Shown piece by piece: positions 1 through 9,495 of a stretch of DNA of 28,031 nucleotides. This DNA is from Denitrobacterium sp024691475. Its GTDB lineage: Bacteria > Actinomycetota > Coriobacteriia > Coriobacteriales > Eggerthellaceae. The stretch is from positions 1 through 28,031 of the forward strand of contig JAILNP010000061.1 in assembly GCA_024691475.1 (NCBI GenBank), read 5' to 3'. A program made the position numbers and the translations under genes. Under the pieces are notes generated by a model. The model saw nothing but the letters and a program-made list of their open reading frames with translations. It was not told where the DNA came from and ran no database searches. How positions within the stretch are numbered: position 1 is the stretch's first letter; every line of letters begins with the position of its first letter.

Positions 1-1419
1 GCCGTACGAAATGGAAAACGTCGCGCATCCCTGCGAGGAAAGCAGGGCATCCAACGAGGAGAGGCTGATCACGGTGCCATCCTGCACCACTGCCGAAATG
101 CCGTTGCCCGAAAGCGAAACGCTCACCAGTTCCCCGTCGAATGCTCGAGCGGAAAACGTAACCGAATCAGTGGACGCGCACGCGGGCAGGAACAGATACA
201 CGCCGTTCGACGCTACCGCAGAAGAGAGGGTCTGCAGGACGTCGCTCTGCCCATTTGCCACGACCACGGAAAACGATGGGGCAAGAGCGCCATGGGACCC
301 CGCATAATACGTCGATCCATCCGAAAGCGTCACGAGCCCCTTTTGAACCACGCCGTTGGACCCCACGTAGAAGTCGTAGCCCGCGCCTTCCGATGCGGTT
401 ACGATGCGGGAACGCGCAATGGAGCCATCGGAGGCAAGCCAGTACATTTGCTTGGACCCCCACGCCGACGTGGCGATCCACTGACCCTGAATGGCGATAA
501 CGGAGCCATTCGTGGCATACCATGCAATGCCCTCGCGATGCCATCCCGCCTTACCCAAGGACGTATCCTCGGCCAAGCTTGCGGTGAAGTTATGCGCACC
601 CGACACCCCATTGGGGTTGTACTCACGATAGATGGGCAACTGGGAAGAATCGTCGGAATACCAGCTAATGCCTTCGTACTTCCAACCCAACGCCCTCAGA
701 CGATCGCGCTCCGCGACGGAGCGCGTGTAATGATGATCGCCCCCGTTGGGGTTGTACAGTCGAAACACGGGAGCTTTCGACGTGATAGGAGCCACCCAAC
801 CAACCGACTCCCACTGCCAACCCACCTGGCAAACCGATACGGCTTCATCGAGCGACACCGTGTAAAAATGCTCACCCGAATTTGGGTTGTAGAGGCGATA
901 GACGTTCTGATGAGATTCCTCGTAGCTTGATTCCGATGCAGCAGGTATTTCGCCTTCGGTCTCGCCACTTGCAACGTCGCTAGCCTCAGCCTCGCCCTGT
1001 GCAGAAAGGGCCGCGTCGGCGTTCGCCGTGCCGTCTGCGGAAGAAGATGCGTCGCTCCCTTGCGGCAGCTCCTCCGCGCCTGCACACCCCGAAGCAAGCG
1101 AATCATCGGAAAGGGCCTCGCCACCCTGAACGTCTGCAGAAGCAGCATCGCAGGAAGAGGCTGAATCATCGGAAGACTGCCCGGAACGAGCCGCGTCGCC
1201 ATCCTTGGCGACAATACCCACATCAGCGGGCAATGAATCGCCACACGACGAATTCCCCCCTTCCACCGACGCAAGGGACGCAGCCGGAACGGGCGCAACC
1301 TGTCCGGCGTCGTATTCGGAAGCGCTTGCGAAAGCCGGGGGCAATGCGCAACACGCAACGAGCCCCACGATGCAAGGAATGAGAATGCGCAAGCGCGCAC
1401 TGTATGACAAACGAGACAT
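1..1419 (-). CDS. Secreted DUF5648-repeat surface protein (partial, C-terminus off the left edge)
   Basis: The open frame runs without a stop from ATG at 1419 to base 1, 473 codons. A GGGGGG ribosome site sits just upstream of the ATG. The N-terminus is a classic signal peptide (basic start, hydrophobic core, cleavage near AFA-SA at about residue 31). Residues about 35-170 are an acidic Ala/Ser/Asp/Glu-rich linker. Three 45-residue repeats begin near residues 173, 218 and 263, each with a YRLYNPN..G.H.YT start and a GW..EGI.WY end; this is the pattern of the DUF5648 repeat found in actinobacterial surface proteins. From about residue 310 come glycine- and tyrosine-rich segments (YVGSNGVVQKG, YYAGSHG) like cell-wall-binding repeats. 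Function is unknown; an extracellular, wall-associated adhesion or enzyme-anchoring role is inferred. The frame is easy to miss because no stop lies in the window. Confidence 0.85.
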   Translation of the reverse strand, partial: MSRLSYSARLRILIPCIVGLVACCALPPAFASASEYDAGQVAPVPAASLASVEGGNSSCGDSLPADVGIVAKDGDAARSGQSSDDSASSCDAASADVQGGEALSDDSLASGCAGAEELPQGSDASSSADGTANADAALSAQGEAEASDVASGETEGEIPAASESSYEESHQNVYRLYNPNSGEHFYTVSLDEAVSVCQVGWQWESVGWVAPITSKAPVFRLYNPNGGDHHYTRSVAERDRLRALGWKYEGISWYSDDSSQLPIYREYNPNGVSGAHNFTASLAEDTSLGKAGWHREGIAWYATNGSVIAIQGQWIATSAWGSKQMYWLASDGSIARSRIVTASEGAGYDFYVGSNGVVQKGLVTLSDGSTYYAGSHGALAPSFSVVVANGQSDVLQTLSSAVASNGVYLFLPACASTDSVTFSARAFDGELVSVSLSGNGISAVVQDGTVISLSSLDALLSSQGCATFSISYG

Positions 1420-1530
1420 GTGCCCCCCAAACGTAATCGATACAAGTAGGGTACCCGCAAGTCTCATTACGCACAATATATGTCACCGTTGGCGAAACAA
1501 TACGTCGGCGAGAACAGACGAACCGAAGTG

Positions 1531-2619
1531 CTAGCGCTGCAGCTTGCCGACCACCTTAGTGGCAATATCTCCCACGCCGTAATGCTTCAAACGCCACGCA
1601 AGGGCAATGCGCGAAGCCTTCGATTCCCCCACCGCAAGCGTACCATCGTTTGAGCAGTCAAGGCACAGCCGCACCATGGGCACGGCATGGGGAGCGATGC
1701 CCCGCAGCGCGTCATCGCCAGGCAGGGCCCCGCGCCAGGCATCGCGCAAGCGCACCAGGCGGGAAGCACGCCATTGCGGCTCCTGGCGCAAGATGCTGTA
1801 CTCGATGAACGCAACCGACCATTCCACGAGCGCGGTGGCATACTGCGGGAAGAAGCCGGCGGACTGCCAATCGGCAAACACCGCGCACAGGGCATCGAGG
1901 TCGCGATCAATCTTGTCACGCACGTCTGCTGCGGCGCGCTGCATAGCCGACCCCTGGCTGTCGACGTGATAGATATACACCTGGCTGGAAACGAGCTTCG
2001 CACCATGGGCGCGCGCATAAAGCGCGCACAAGAATGCAAGGTCCTCGCCCATCGACAGAGATGGGTCGAAGCGAATGGCCGAATCATCGAGCAGAGAAGC
2101 CCTAAACAGCACCTGCAGTCGGGGAATAGTGTTTTCGGCGAACAGCAAGGCAGGCGTGAACTCGGCATATTCCACGTCGCGCGGGACGGCATGAGCCTGG
2201 AACCAGGCGGATTCACTGCCGGCGGGAACGCATCGCGCGCCAAACGCAAGCGCATCCCACGGACACGTATCGAGCGACGCCCCATCTGCGAGGGACGCAC
2301 CAAGCGCCTCGATCATGCGCGCGAACGCGAAGGGCTCGAATTCATCATCGGCATCGAGAAACGTCACGTACGCGCCAGAGACCCGGGACAGAGCCGCATT
2401 GCGAGCCGCGGACACGCCGGCATTCGCCTGATGCGTAACGCGAATGCGGCTATCGCCACGCGCCACTTCGTCGAGCAGCTCGCCAGAACCATCGGTGGAC
2501 CCATCGTCTACGCAAATGCACTCCCAGTCGGCAAACGATTGGGCAAGCAGCGACTGCAACGCCCGCATCACGGTGCTCTGGGCATTGTAGACCGGCATGA
2601 TGACTGAAATGCGTGCCAC
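1531..2619 (-). CDS. Glycosyltransferase family 2
   Basis: 362 residues, starting at GTG 2619 with GGAGG four bases upstream. The N-terminal GT-A fold is clear: SVIMPVYNA, the nucleotide-binding VDDGSTD, NAGVSAARN, and the metal-binding LDADDE near residue 90. MGEDLAF is the usual acceptor-side acidic motif. There are no membrane helices, so it is a cytoplasmic enzyme that would transfer a sugar from a nucleotide sugar to a lipid-linked or protein acceptor. Sugar and acceptor cannot be told from sequence. It is divergent from the next glycosyltransferase gene (2729 onward), with a 109-bp shared upstream region, and lies downstream of nothing obviously co-transcribed. Probably part of surface polysaccharide synthesis. 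Confidence 0.9.
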   Translation of the reverse strand: MARISVIMPVYNAQSTVMRALQSLLAQSFADWECICVDDGSTDGSGELLDEVARGDSRIRVTHQANAGVSAARNAALSRVSGAYVTFLDADDEFEPFAFARMIEALGASLADGASLDTCPWDALAFGARCVPAGSESAWFQAHAVPRDVEYAEFTPALLFAENTIPRLQVLFRASLLDDSAIRFDPSLSMGEDLAFLCALYARAHGAKLVSSQVYIYHVDSQGSAMQRAAADVRDKIDRDLDALCAVFADWQSAGFFPQYATALVEWSVAFIEYSILRQEPQWRASRLVRLRDAWRGALPGDDALRGIAPHAVPMVRLCLDCSNDGTLAVGESKASRIALAWRLKHYGVGDIATKVVGKLQR

Positions 2620-2728
2620 GGAACCTCCGACTCTTCGCGCAGCGCTTTATCGTTTTCCCGTATCTTACCGCCACCGCCCCTCATTCCTGTATCATCTTCA
2701 AAGAACCCAACGAATCTTGCGAGAGAAC

Positions 2729-3805
2729 ATGACCCAGGAACAGCCCATATTCAGCATCGTTATGCCTGTATACGGCGTGGAGGACTACATAGCCCAAGCC
2801 ATCTCGTGCATTCAGGCGCAGACCTGCCCCGCATGGGAGCTCATTTGCGTAGACGACGCCACGCCCGACGCAAGCGCGCGCATTGCCGAACAGGCAGCGC
2901 AAAGCGACGAACGCATTCGCGTGGTACATCACGATGCGAACAAAGGCCTCTCGGAAGCGCGAAACACGGGCATGGTCGCCGCGCGCGGCACGTACCTGTG
3001 GATGCCCGACCCCGACGACACCTACGAGCCCACGCTTCTGCAAGACTGCTTGGATGCGCTGCGGGAAAACCCCGCATGCGTTACCGTGTTCGGCGTGGAC
3101 GAATGCTATTTCGACGCGCAGGGTGCATTTCTCTACGACCACGCCATCACGCCCGCAAGGCAATCGCTTTCAAGCGCCGCAGAGCTGCGTCCCCACGTAG
3201 TCGAGCTGGAACGACAGACGCTTCTGGGATACGCATGGAACAAGATCTACGACCTGGCATACCTACGCACGACGGGCGCACGGTTCGAGACGGTGAAGCT
3301 CATCGAGGACATCGCTTTCAACGTAGCTGTCTTCCAGAACCTGGATTCGCTCAACGTGCTGGCCAGCGCGCCGTATCACTATGCGCGCCGCCTGCGCGAC
3401 AACCTAACGAACAAGTTCATCCCCGACTACTACGAGCTCCATCGCCGCCGCATTGGCATGCTCGCCGACCAGCAACGCTCCTGGGGAATGCTCGACGGCG
3501 AAACGCGCGCTACGCTGGGAAGCTTGTTTGCGCGCTATGTCCTTTCCGCCCTAGAGCGAAACTGCGACCCCCAAGCGCACATGAGCCACGCGGATCGCAA
3601 AGCATGGATCGGAAAGACGTTTTCCGACGAGCTGTACCGCGACCTCATTCCGCATGCGCAGGCCCAGAACAGCCGCGCGCTTGCGCTCTGCCTACGCCCC
3701 CTGAAGGCGCATCGCGCAGGCACCTGCCTTTTCCTGGGTCGCCTGATTCATATCGCGCGCGGCAAACTGCTGCCGCTCTTCACGCGCATCAAGAGCGGGC
3801 GCTAG
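2729..3805 (+). CDS. Glycosyltransferase family 2
   Basis: 358 residues from ATG 2729, which begins MTQEQPIFSIVMPVYG as family members do. An upstream in-frame ATG at 2597 would overlap the divergent neighbour and add a non-conserved stretch, so it is rejected. The ribosome site is weak (GAGAGA). Motifs: VDDATPD, NKGLSEARNTG, and the metal-binding MPDPDDTYEP in place of the more usual DxDD; KLIEDIAFN supplies the acidic motif of the second half. No membrane helices. It is the only plus-strand gene in the first 12 kb, and its TAG stop overlaps the stop of the convergent YfhO-like gene by four bases (CTAG). Substrate unknown; likely surface glycan assembly. Confidence 0.88.
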   Translation: MTQEQPIFSIVMPVYGVEDYIAQAISCIQAQTCPAWELICVDDATPDASARIAEQAAQSDERIRVVHHDANKGLSEARNTGMVAARGTYLWMPDPDDTYEPTLLQDCLDALRENPACVTVFGVDECYFDAQGAFLYDHAITPARQSLSSAAELRPHVVELERQTLLGYAWNKIYDLAYLRTTGARFETVKLIEDIAFNVAVFQNLDSLNVLASAPYHYARRLRDNLTNKFIPDYYELHRRRIGMLADQQRSWGMLDGETRATLGSLFARYVLSALERNCDPQAHMSHADRKAWIGKTFSDELYRDLIPHAQAQNSRALALCLRPLKAHRAGTCLFLGRLIHIARGKLLPLFTRIKSGR

Positions 3806-6621
3806 CTTTCCCACCTGCGGCGAAGCACGAAGAAGGCAAGCACGCCAAACGCGGAAAGGGCGATTCCCACATACAGGCCTGGCGGCGTGAAGCGCAGTTC
3901 GACCGTATGGCTTCCCTCTTCCACCCATACGCCCGAAAGCCCCGTATAGCACGAGACGACGGAGACACGTTCACCATCCACGAACGCCTCCCAACCCGGC
4001 GCATAGGGTATGCGCAACATGAGCAGCTCGCTCGACGAGGCGTCGAACGTAGCGGTGACGTGGCCGTCCTCCCAAGAAAGAACGCTGAATCCTTCGGCAT
4101 CGAGCGCAGCGAGGCAATCCGCCAGCACATCCTCATCGAGCGTTTTCGCCACGACGAGATCGCTCGCTGATGCGCGCGCAACGCATTCCTCCACCGTGCC
4201 CTTGCACTGCTCGCCATCAAGAACCGTTACGCACGAAGCCTGGGGCTCGGCAAACGACAATGCCACCTGAACCGTATCGCCTTCGGAGAACGTACCAGCA
4301 TAGAGCACGTTTCCACTGAAATTAGAACCAACGAGTTCAACGGGCGCGCCGTTCACGCACACCTGGGCAACCATGTTCCAGCAATGGTTCTGCGTCGCTT
4401 GCGCGATAACGGGAAAATCCAGATAGAGGGGGCCATCCTGTTCGACGGTGACCTGGAACGAGCATTCGCATGCGCCCTCGACGACGCGAGAGACTTCCGA
4501 TACGTCCGCGTCGACATATGCGCTCAAGGCGCCATCGCCGCCCGTGGCATCCTGGAGCATGAGCATTTGATTGGCAAACGGGTCGCTGCCCCACGAAACA
4601 GAGCCACTCCCCGCAATGCCATACCCCGCAGGCAGCGAAGCGTTGTAGCGATACAAATCGTATTCGTACAAGGCAGCAGGGGAAACGAGCGTCACATCGC
4701 CCGCAGGCTGCGTTGCGGAAAGCACGTAGTCGACGCCCAGCAGAGAATCGGCAAGCAACTGCGACGAATTGGAATAGTAGCCAAAGATGGGGTCGTTTTC
4801 CGTATAGCCAAGCGCCGAGAGCATGGTATACAGCGAACCATTCACCATGGACGTGTACTCCCCCACGCTCTGCACCGAGCTGGTAAACAACGCGGTCGTC
4901 TGGGGAATCTGCGTCTGGGCGCGCGTGCCGTCACGATCGGCGCCCGCCATGTTCACGAGCAGGCCATCCTGCCCCGCCGCATCATCGACCGAGCTTTGGA
5001 CGAGAGCGTCGATGGAAGCCTGTTCCTGCGCATGAGCATCCACGGAAGAGCCATAGACGCGAAACGCCTGATATGCGCTGAAGCCCACGTCCACCGAAAC
5101 GGCAGCCACCGCCACGCAAAGCACAACCCGCACGGCAATGCCGCCATTGCCGCGTACGGGAGAAGCGCTCTGAGAGCAAGAATGCCAAGCAACCAGCAGA
5201 ATGCCCGACGCGAGCAGCGACGCAACCGTAGCGGCGACGGCAAGACCCGAGGGAGCGCCCTCGGCATGCGTCACGATGGCAAGAGCCGACGACGCAAGCA
5301 CGACGACAACGAGAACGACCACGCATCGAATCACCCGCACATGGAAGAGCGCTGCGTGCTGGGGCGTTTCAGCGGAAGCACCGCTTCCATCGCAGGCACG
5401 TCGAAAAGAGCAAAGCTCTTCGCACGCGCACACCGCCAGGACGAACGCCACGACGTAGCCATGTCGGAAGTAGAACGACGTGGTGAGCTTCATATCACTC
5501 CACACGACGGAAGGACCCACGAACATGACGCCCGCAACGGCGCAGGCGAGCAACACCGCCAAGGCGATGCGCTTGCGCTTGGAAACGCCCCTGTCGCAGA
5601 AGAGTAACGTAGCCACAACCAGGACGAACGCGCTCATATATAACGCGGGAACACGGCTCGTCGACGTTTCGGGAACCACACCCGAAACGGCATACGCCCC
5701 TATATCCCAAGGCGGGAACAGCGGGATGGGCATAAGCGCCTTCAGCAAGCTAAAGCTGCTTTCGGTACCCTGCATGAGGCACATCATAGAGGGCAGGAAT
5801 AGCACCATGCTCGCGCAGAGAGCCAGCACCATGGTGACAATGTAGCGAAGCGTCGAACGAGATGCCACGACGCGGCGGCAGGCGCGGGCGATGCGCTCTG
5901 CCCGGGAAACCCCCTCGCCCACAGGGCGAGACGCACCCGTAACTTCCCAGCGATACACCAGGAACAACAGGAGCGAAAGAAGGCAATCCATGTAGGCGGT
6001 ATACCAGTTGAACAAAACGGCAAGTGCCACCGAGCAAAACAGCAACCCGTATCGCTCGCCCTCAACGGCGCGATACGTGCCCCACGCCACCAACGGCAAC
6101 ATGATGAAGCCATCGAGCCACATGACATTGCTGGCCTGGGCGAACGCCCATCCGCACAGCGCATACGACGTAGAGGCGAGCAATGCTGCCGCACCCAGAT
6201 GCCAGCGATTGCGGGCAAAGGCGAAGAAGGTTGCCCCCGCGCAAGAGAGCTTCAGCAGCACTGCTACGTTGAAGAAACCAACGACGCTACCCTCGCCCCA
6301 AAAGGCCAGAAGAAGATTGAACGGGCTGGAAAGGTGATAGGCCACGAGCGCAGCGGTGTTTTCGCCCATGCCCATGGAAAAGGAGTAGAAGGGCGAACCC
6401 TGCCCATGCAGCACATCGCGCAGCCATTCGAAGTAGCCGATGTACTGGATGTCCATATCCCACACGGCAACGCCCGTTTCCCCAAAGGGGTACATTCCCC
6501 GGAGCGTGTAAACGCAACCAAGGATGACCAGGGGAAGGACGAATGAAAGGACGTGAAGGATCGCAACGCGGGCGCGCACGAAGCCCCCTTCTTCCCTGTG
6601 AGCTCGAGCGGCCGTCGTCAT
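3802..6621 (-). CDS. YfhO-family multi-pass membrane glycosyltransferase
   Basis: 939 residues from ATG 6621, eight bases after the stop of the preceding GT2 gene; the frame is open further upstream to 6702 but that would run inside the neighbour. Residues about 20-550 form many membrane helices with the family's early loop (MYPFGETGVAVWDMDIQYIGYFEWLRDVLHGQ) carrying acidic residues, which in GT-C enzymes bind the polyprenyl-phosphate sugar. A large extracytoplasmic beta-rich domain follows, then a last helix and a basic RRRWES tail. YfhO proteins (PF09586) in Bacillus and related species move a sugar from undecaprenyl phosphate to teichoic acid outside the cell. Last gene of the gtrA operon. 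Family assignment is firm; acceptor is inferred. Confidence 0.85.
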   Translation of the reverse strand: MTTAARAHREEGGFVRARVAILHVLSFVLPLVILGCVYTLRGMYPFGETGVAVWDMDIQYIGYFEWLRDVLHGQGSPFYSFSMGMGENTAALVAYHLSSPFNLLLAFWGEGSVVGFFNVAVLLKLSCAGATFFAFARNRWHLGAAALLASTSYALCGWAFAQASNVMWLDGFIMLPLVAWGTYRAVEGERYGLLFCSVALAVLFNWYTAYMDCLLSLLLFLVYRWEVTGASRPVGEGVSRAERIARACRRVVASRSTLRYIVTMVLALCASMVLFLPSMMCLMQGTESSFSLLKALMPIPLFPPWDIGAYAVSGVVPETSTSRVPALYMSAFVLVVATLLFCDRGVSKRKRIALAVLLACAVAGVMFVGPSVVWSDMKLTTSFYFRHGYVVAFVLAVCACEELCSFRRACDGSGASAETPQHAALFHVRVIRCVVVLVVVVLASSALAIVTHAEGAPSGLAVAATVASLLASGILLVAWHSCSQSASPVRGNGGIAVRVVLCVAVAAVSVDVGFSAYQAFRVYGSSVDAHAQEQASIDALVQSSVDDAAGQDGLLVNMAGADRDGTRAQTQIPQTTALFTSSVQSVGEYTSMVNGSLYTMLSALGYTENDPIFGYYSNSSQLLADSLLGVDYVLSATQPAGDVTLVSPAALYEYDLYRYNASLPAGYGIAGSGSVSWGSDPFANQMLMLQDATGGDGALSAYVDADVSEVSRVVEGACECSFQVTVEQDGPLYLDFPVIAQATQNHCWNMVAQVCVNGAPVELVGSNFSGNVLYAGTFSEGDTVQVALSFAEPQASCVTVLDGEQCKGTVEECVARASASDLVVAKTLDEDVLADCLAALDAEGFSVLSWEDGHVTATFDASSSELLMLRIPYAPGWEAFVDGERVSVVSCYTGLSGVWVEEGSHTVELRFTPPGLYVGIALSAFGVLAFFVLRRRWES

Positions 6622-6629
6622 ATCGCAGC

Positions 6630-7688
6630 CTATCGGGCCCTCACCATGGCCAGAGCGGTTCCCAACCCGCCAATGCGCATGTAATACGCCATCTTCTGCC
6701 ATGCGGAAGGATGCGCGGGCAGATGCCGAAGCATCACCTGGGGACGGTTCAAAATGACATCGAGGTTCTTGCGCTGGTGAGGCTTGAACAAGCGGGGCTC
6801 GTACGCCCCCGCGTTCACGCCCTGCTGCAAATCGGCCTGCATGCGTTCGACGAACTGGGTACGCAATTCACCCTCAAGTCGTTGGAAGTTCCACATGTAG
6901 CTGTCGTAACGCAACCGGAACGCATAGGGCTCAAGCCACGAACGGCTGGAATCCCGCGCAATGAACGCATCAATGCCATCGAATTCGCCGCAGACGCACA
7001 GAGCCTTGCCCGGGCTGTTCACCGAAGACGACTCGTTGTCCTGGCGATAGTGGAGCACGGGTTCCTGCGTAGCCGCGATGATGCGCGCACTCGAAAACAC
7101 CTTGAACGAGAAGCCCAGGTCCTGATAGCTGGCCCCAGGCGTTTCCAAAAGGCGAATCCCCTGTTCGTCCAAGAAGGCACGGCGGTACACCGCCGACCAA
7201 ATCGACGGAATGCCGAACACGACTTCGGGAATGTCGTGCGGGGAAAACGGTTGCGCGGCCATCTGCTCGGTAACCACCGATATAACCTGGTTACGATCTT
7301 GAGGCTTGCTCCAGTAGAACCAATAGTTTGCCTTGGCCACATCGGCCGAAGCGGACAGCGCCAGCTGCATCAGCGTATGGTATGCGCTCGGCTCCAGGAA
7401 GTCATCGGGCTCGAACACGGCCACGTAGACGCCACGCGCTTCGTTGATGCCGCGATTCACCGTTGCCCCGTAGCCCTGATTCTCCTTCGAGATAACCCGA
7501 AAGCGCGCATCGGCAGAAGCGTACTCTTCCAGGATGGCAGCGGAATCATCGGTGGAGCCATCATTGATGAGCAGCACCTCGAAGTCTTCGAACGTCTGGC
7601 GCGCAACCGAATCGAGCGCCTGACGCAGGTACGTCTGGGCGTTGTACACGGGCACGATTACGGAAAGCTGCGGAGCAGCGCTACTCAT
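6630..7688 (-). CDS. Glycosyltransferase family 2
   Basis: 352 residues from ATG 7688. Its start overlaps the end of the upstream DUF6056-like gene by eight bases (ATGAGTAG), so translation is probably coupled. Motifs: SVIVPVYNAQ, INDGSTD, NQGYGATVNRG, and metal-binding FEPDD; ASYQDLGF is the second-half acidic motif. The GATVNRG form and the general length resemble enzymes of capsular or teichoic glycan synthesis (WcaA/EpsH-like). No C-terminal membrane helices are present, so it is not a typical CsbB-type polyprenyl-phosphate glycosyltransferase even though it sits between a GtrA flippase and a YfhO transferase. Sugar unknown. Confidence 0.9.
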   Translation of the reverse strand: MSSAAPQLSVIVPVYNAQTYLRQALDSVARQTFEDFEVLLINDGSTDDSAAILEEYASADARFRVISKENQGYGATVNRGINEARGVYVAVFEPDDFLEPSAYHTLMQLALSASADVAKANYWFYWSKPQDRNQVISVVTEQMAAQPFSPHDIPEVVFGIPSIWSAVYRRAFLDEQGIRLLETPGASYQDLGFSFKVFSSARIIAATQEPVLHYRQDNESSSVNSPGKALCVCGEFDGIDAFIARDSSRSWLEPYAFRLRYDSYMWNFQRLEGELRTQFVERMQADLQQGVNAGAYEPRLFKPHQRKNLDVILNRPQVMLRHLPAHPSAWQKMAYYMRIGGLGTALAMVRAR

Positions 7689-9495
7689 AGACTACCCCCA
7701 CCAATCCGTAATAGGCCGCAACCGTGGAAGCCCAATCGTCACCCATGTCGTTATCGAGATCGGTGAAGAACAGCGTGACGGGATGCGATTCCAAACGCGG
7801 GACGGCGACGAGGTCGGTCTTCTTCGCTTCCGAGAGGATCTGGTCGCGCTGGTCGTTCTCGTAAGCGAACTGGGCGGCGCTGCCATTGCGCACGTCATTG
7901 AGCGCCAGAAGCGCATTGCTCTTCCCCACCGAAGCGCCGCCAAATGCGGCAACGCCCACGACGCACGCAACGATACCCAGGGCAACGAGCGCATAGGGAA
8001 TGTTCTTGGTGATAAGGTCGACGCGCACGCTGGCGTTGCGCGCACGCTGGCGAATGACGCACAGAGCATAGCCATACAGCATGAGCGCCTGCACCACGCT
8101 GGCGAACCACACGACATTACGCACGCGACCTTCCCCAAATACGCCCATGCCGTAATAGGGCGCGCAGTTCAAGCCCACGATGGCCAGATAGGAAAGCACG
8201 AAGAAGACGACCAGGTAGACTCCGCGTACCTTGCGCTGCGTAACCCCCGCCCAGGACCAGAGAATGGGCGTGAGGATGACGAGGAGCAGCAGGAAGGAAA
8301 TGCCCAGCAACTCCTGCAGGCTCTGCAGCGTGTACAGAGCGGAAACGGCAATGGTCTTCGGAATGCCGGGGCTCACGAAGAACGCCTGACGCACGGCCGT
8401 ACCCGGAGCGGTTACGTTCAAGTAGAACCCGAAGGCACCCACGAGCAGCGGGAAGATCTGGGCCCAACGACGGCGCGCAAAGCCAATGACGGCACACCCC
8501 AGGGCAAGCATGAGATTGTAGAACGCCATGACGTGATCGCCGCCCGACGTGAGGAACAGAAGCACGCACAGCCCCACGACGCAGAAGCCATGGGCAACCG
8601 TGGACCGCACCGTGAGCGACCTGATGGAAAGCCCCGCATTCACAAGCGCGAGCAGGAAGAACGGCGTGTAGTTCCACGCGCCGTTGAACCAGTAGATGCC
8701 CTCGCAGACATCGGGCATGCACAGCAGCAAAAACGTGGCGAGCGCAATGCCAGCGGGAATCCACCAGCGCGCGGGAAGGCCAAGCAAACTGCGCTCAACC
8801 CTACGCGTGAAATACAGGCTGGCCAGATACGTACACACGATAAGGACGATTGCACCAATGCCGTAGTACTGCATTCCGAAGATGCCCGGCTGAAGCGAAA
8901 GCAAAAACGCCGAGGTATACAGGCCCTGCCAGGTCTGCATATACGAGAGCGACGTTTGAACGGCCGTTTGAACGAGCGTAATGGGATTGGCGTTGCCACT
9001 TGCCACAAGCTGCGAGGTAGCGAGCGCATAAGAGAAATCGTCGCCACTGGGACGGTCGTAGATGGAAACGGCCAGAAGCGGCGCAACCAGAACGAGCGCC
9101 ACGAGGATGGCCCCCAGAATGATGGCAACGCGTGCGGCAGTGCCCATCTGACGCTTGCTTGCGGCAACGGGAGCATTGTAGGTTACGGGCGCGCTTGCCG
9201 CGGGGGCCGCATCTTGAGCAGGCTGAGCATCATCCGAGGGAGCCTGCGCGCCATCGGCTTGTTTCCGCGACTCGAGCTCGGCCACCTGAGCACAGGTAAG
9301 GGCAGCGGTTGTGTCGGCAGAAGGCACCTGGGTTGCAGGCGCAGTAGGGGCGTCGGCCTGCCCCGCCTGGGGCTTTGCGGCGGCTACCGCGGGAGCGACG
9401 GCCGAAGCTTCCTGAGAGGCCTTGGCGTCCTTCCCCAGCCTCATGCCGTACGAGCGCACGGCGAACGAACCCGACTTCCTAGAGGAATCAGTCAT
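7681..9495 (-). CDS. DUF6056-like multi-pass membrane protein, putative GT-C transferase
   Basis: 604 residues from ATG 9495, whose ATGACTGA overlaps the stop of gtrA by eight bases; a longer frame to 9531 is rejected because it would lie inside gtrA. Residues 1 to about 115 are a soluble Ala/Pro/Gln-rich cytoplasmic leader. About eleven membrane helices follow. The first outer loop reads SIYDRPSGDDFSYA and then WQGLYTSAF, the acidic-loop arrangement of DUF6056 and related GT-C proteins thought to use polyprenyl-linked sugars. It stands between gtrA and a GT2 gene in one operon, which supports a role in transferring sugars outside the membrane. The activity itself is inferred, not shown by the sequence. 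Confidence 0.75.
   Translation of the reverse strand: MTDSSRKSGSFAVRSYGMRLGKDAKASQEASAVAPAVAAAKPQAGQADAPTAPATQVPSADTTAALTCAQVAELESRKQADGAQAPSDDAQPAQDAAPAASAPVTYNAPVAASKRQMGTAARVAIILGAILVALVLVAPLLAVSIYDRPSGDDFSYALATSQLVASGNANPITLVQTAVQTSLSYMQTWQGLYTSAFLLSLQPGIFGMQYYGIGAIVLIVCTYLASLYFTRRVERSLLGLPARWWIPAGIALATFLLLCMPDVCEGIYWFNGAWNYTPFFLLALVNAGLSIRSLTVRSTVAHGFCVVGLCVLLFLTSGGDHVMAFYNLMLALGCAVIGFARRRWAQIFPLLVGAFGFYLNVTAPGTAVRQAFFVSPGIPKTIAVSALYTLQSLQELLGISFLLLLVILTPILWSWAGVTQRKVRGVYLVVFFVLSYLAIVGLNCAPYYGMGVFGEGRVRNVVWFASVVQALMLYGYALCVIRQRARNASVRVDLITKNIPYALVALGIVACVVGVAAFGGASVGKSNALLALNDVRNGSAAQFAYENDQRDQILSEAKKTDLVAVPRLESHPVTLFFTDLDNDMGDDWASTVAAYYGLVGVVYE

Noticed and set aside
696..1460. A 254-residue minus-strand frame rich in Arg and Leu
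   Set aside because: It is out of frame with the signal peptide and DUF5648 repeats read from ATG 1419, and has no family likeness.
2597..2728. N-terminal extension of the plus-strand GT2 gene
   Set aside because: It would overlap the divergent gene's start and adds non-conserved residues before the GT2 motif.
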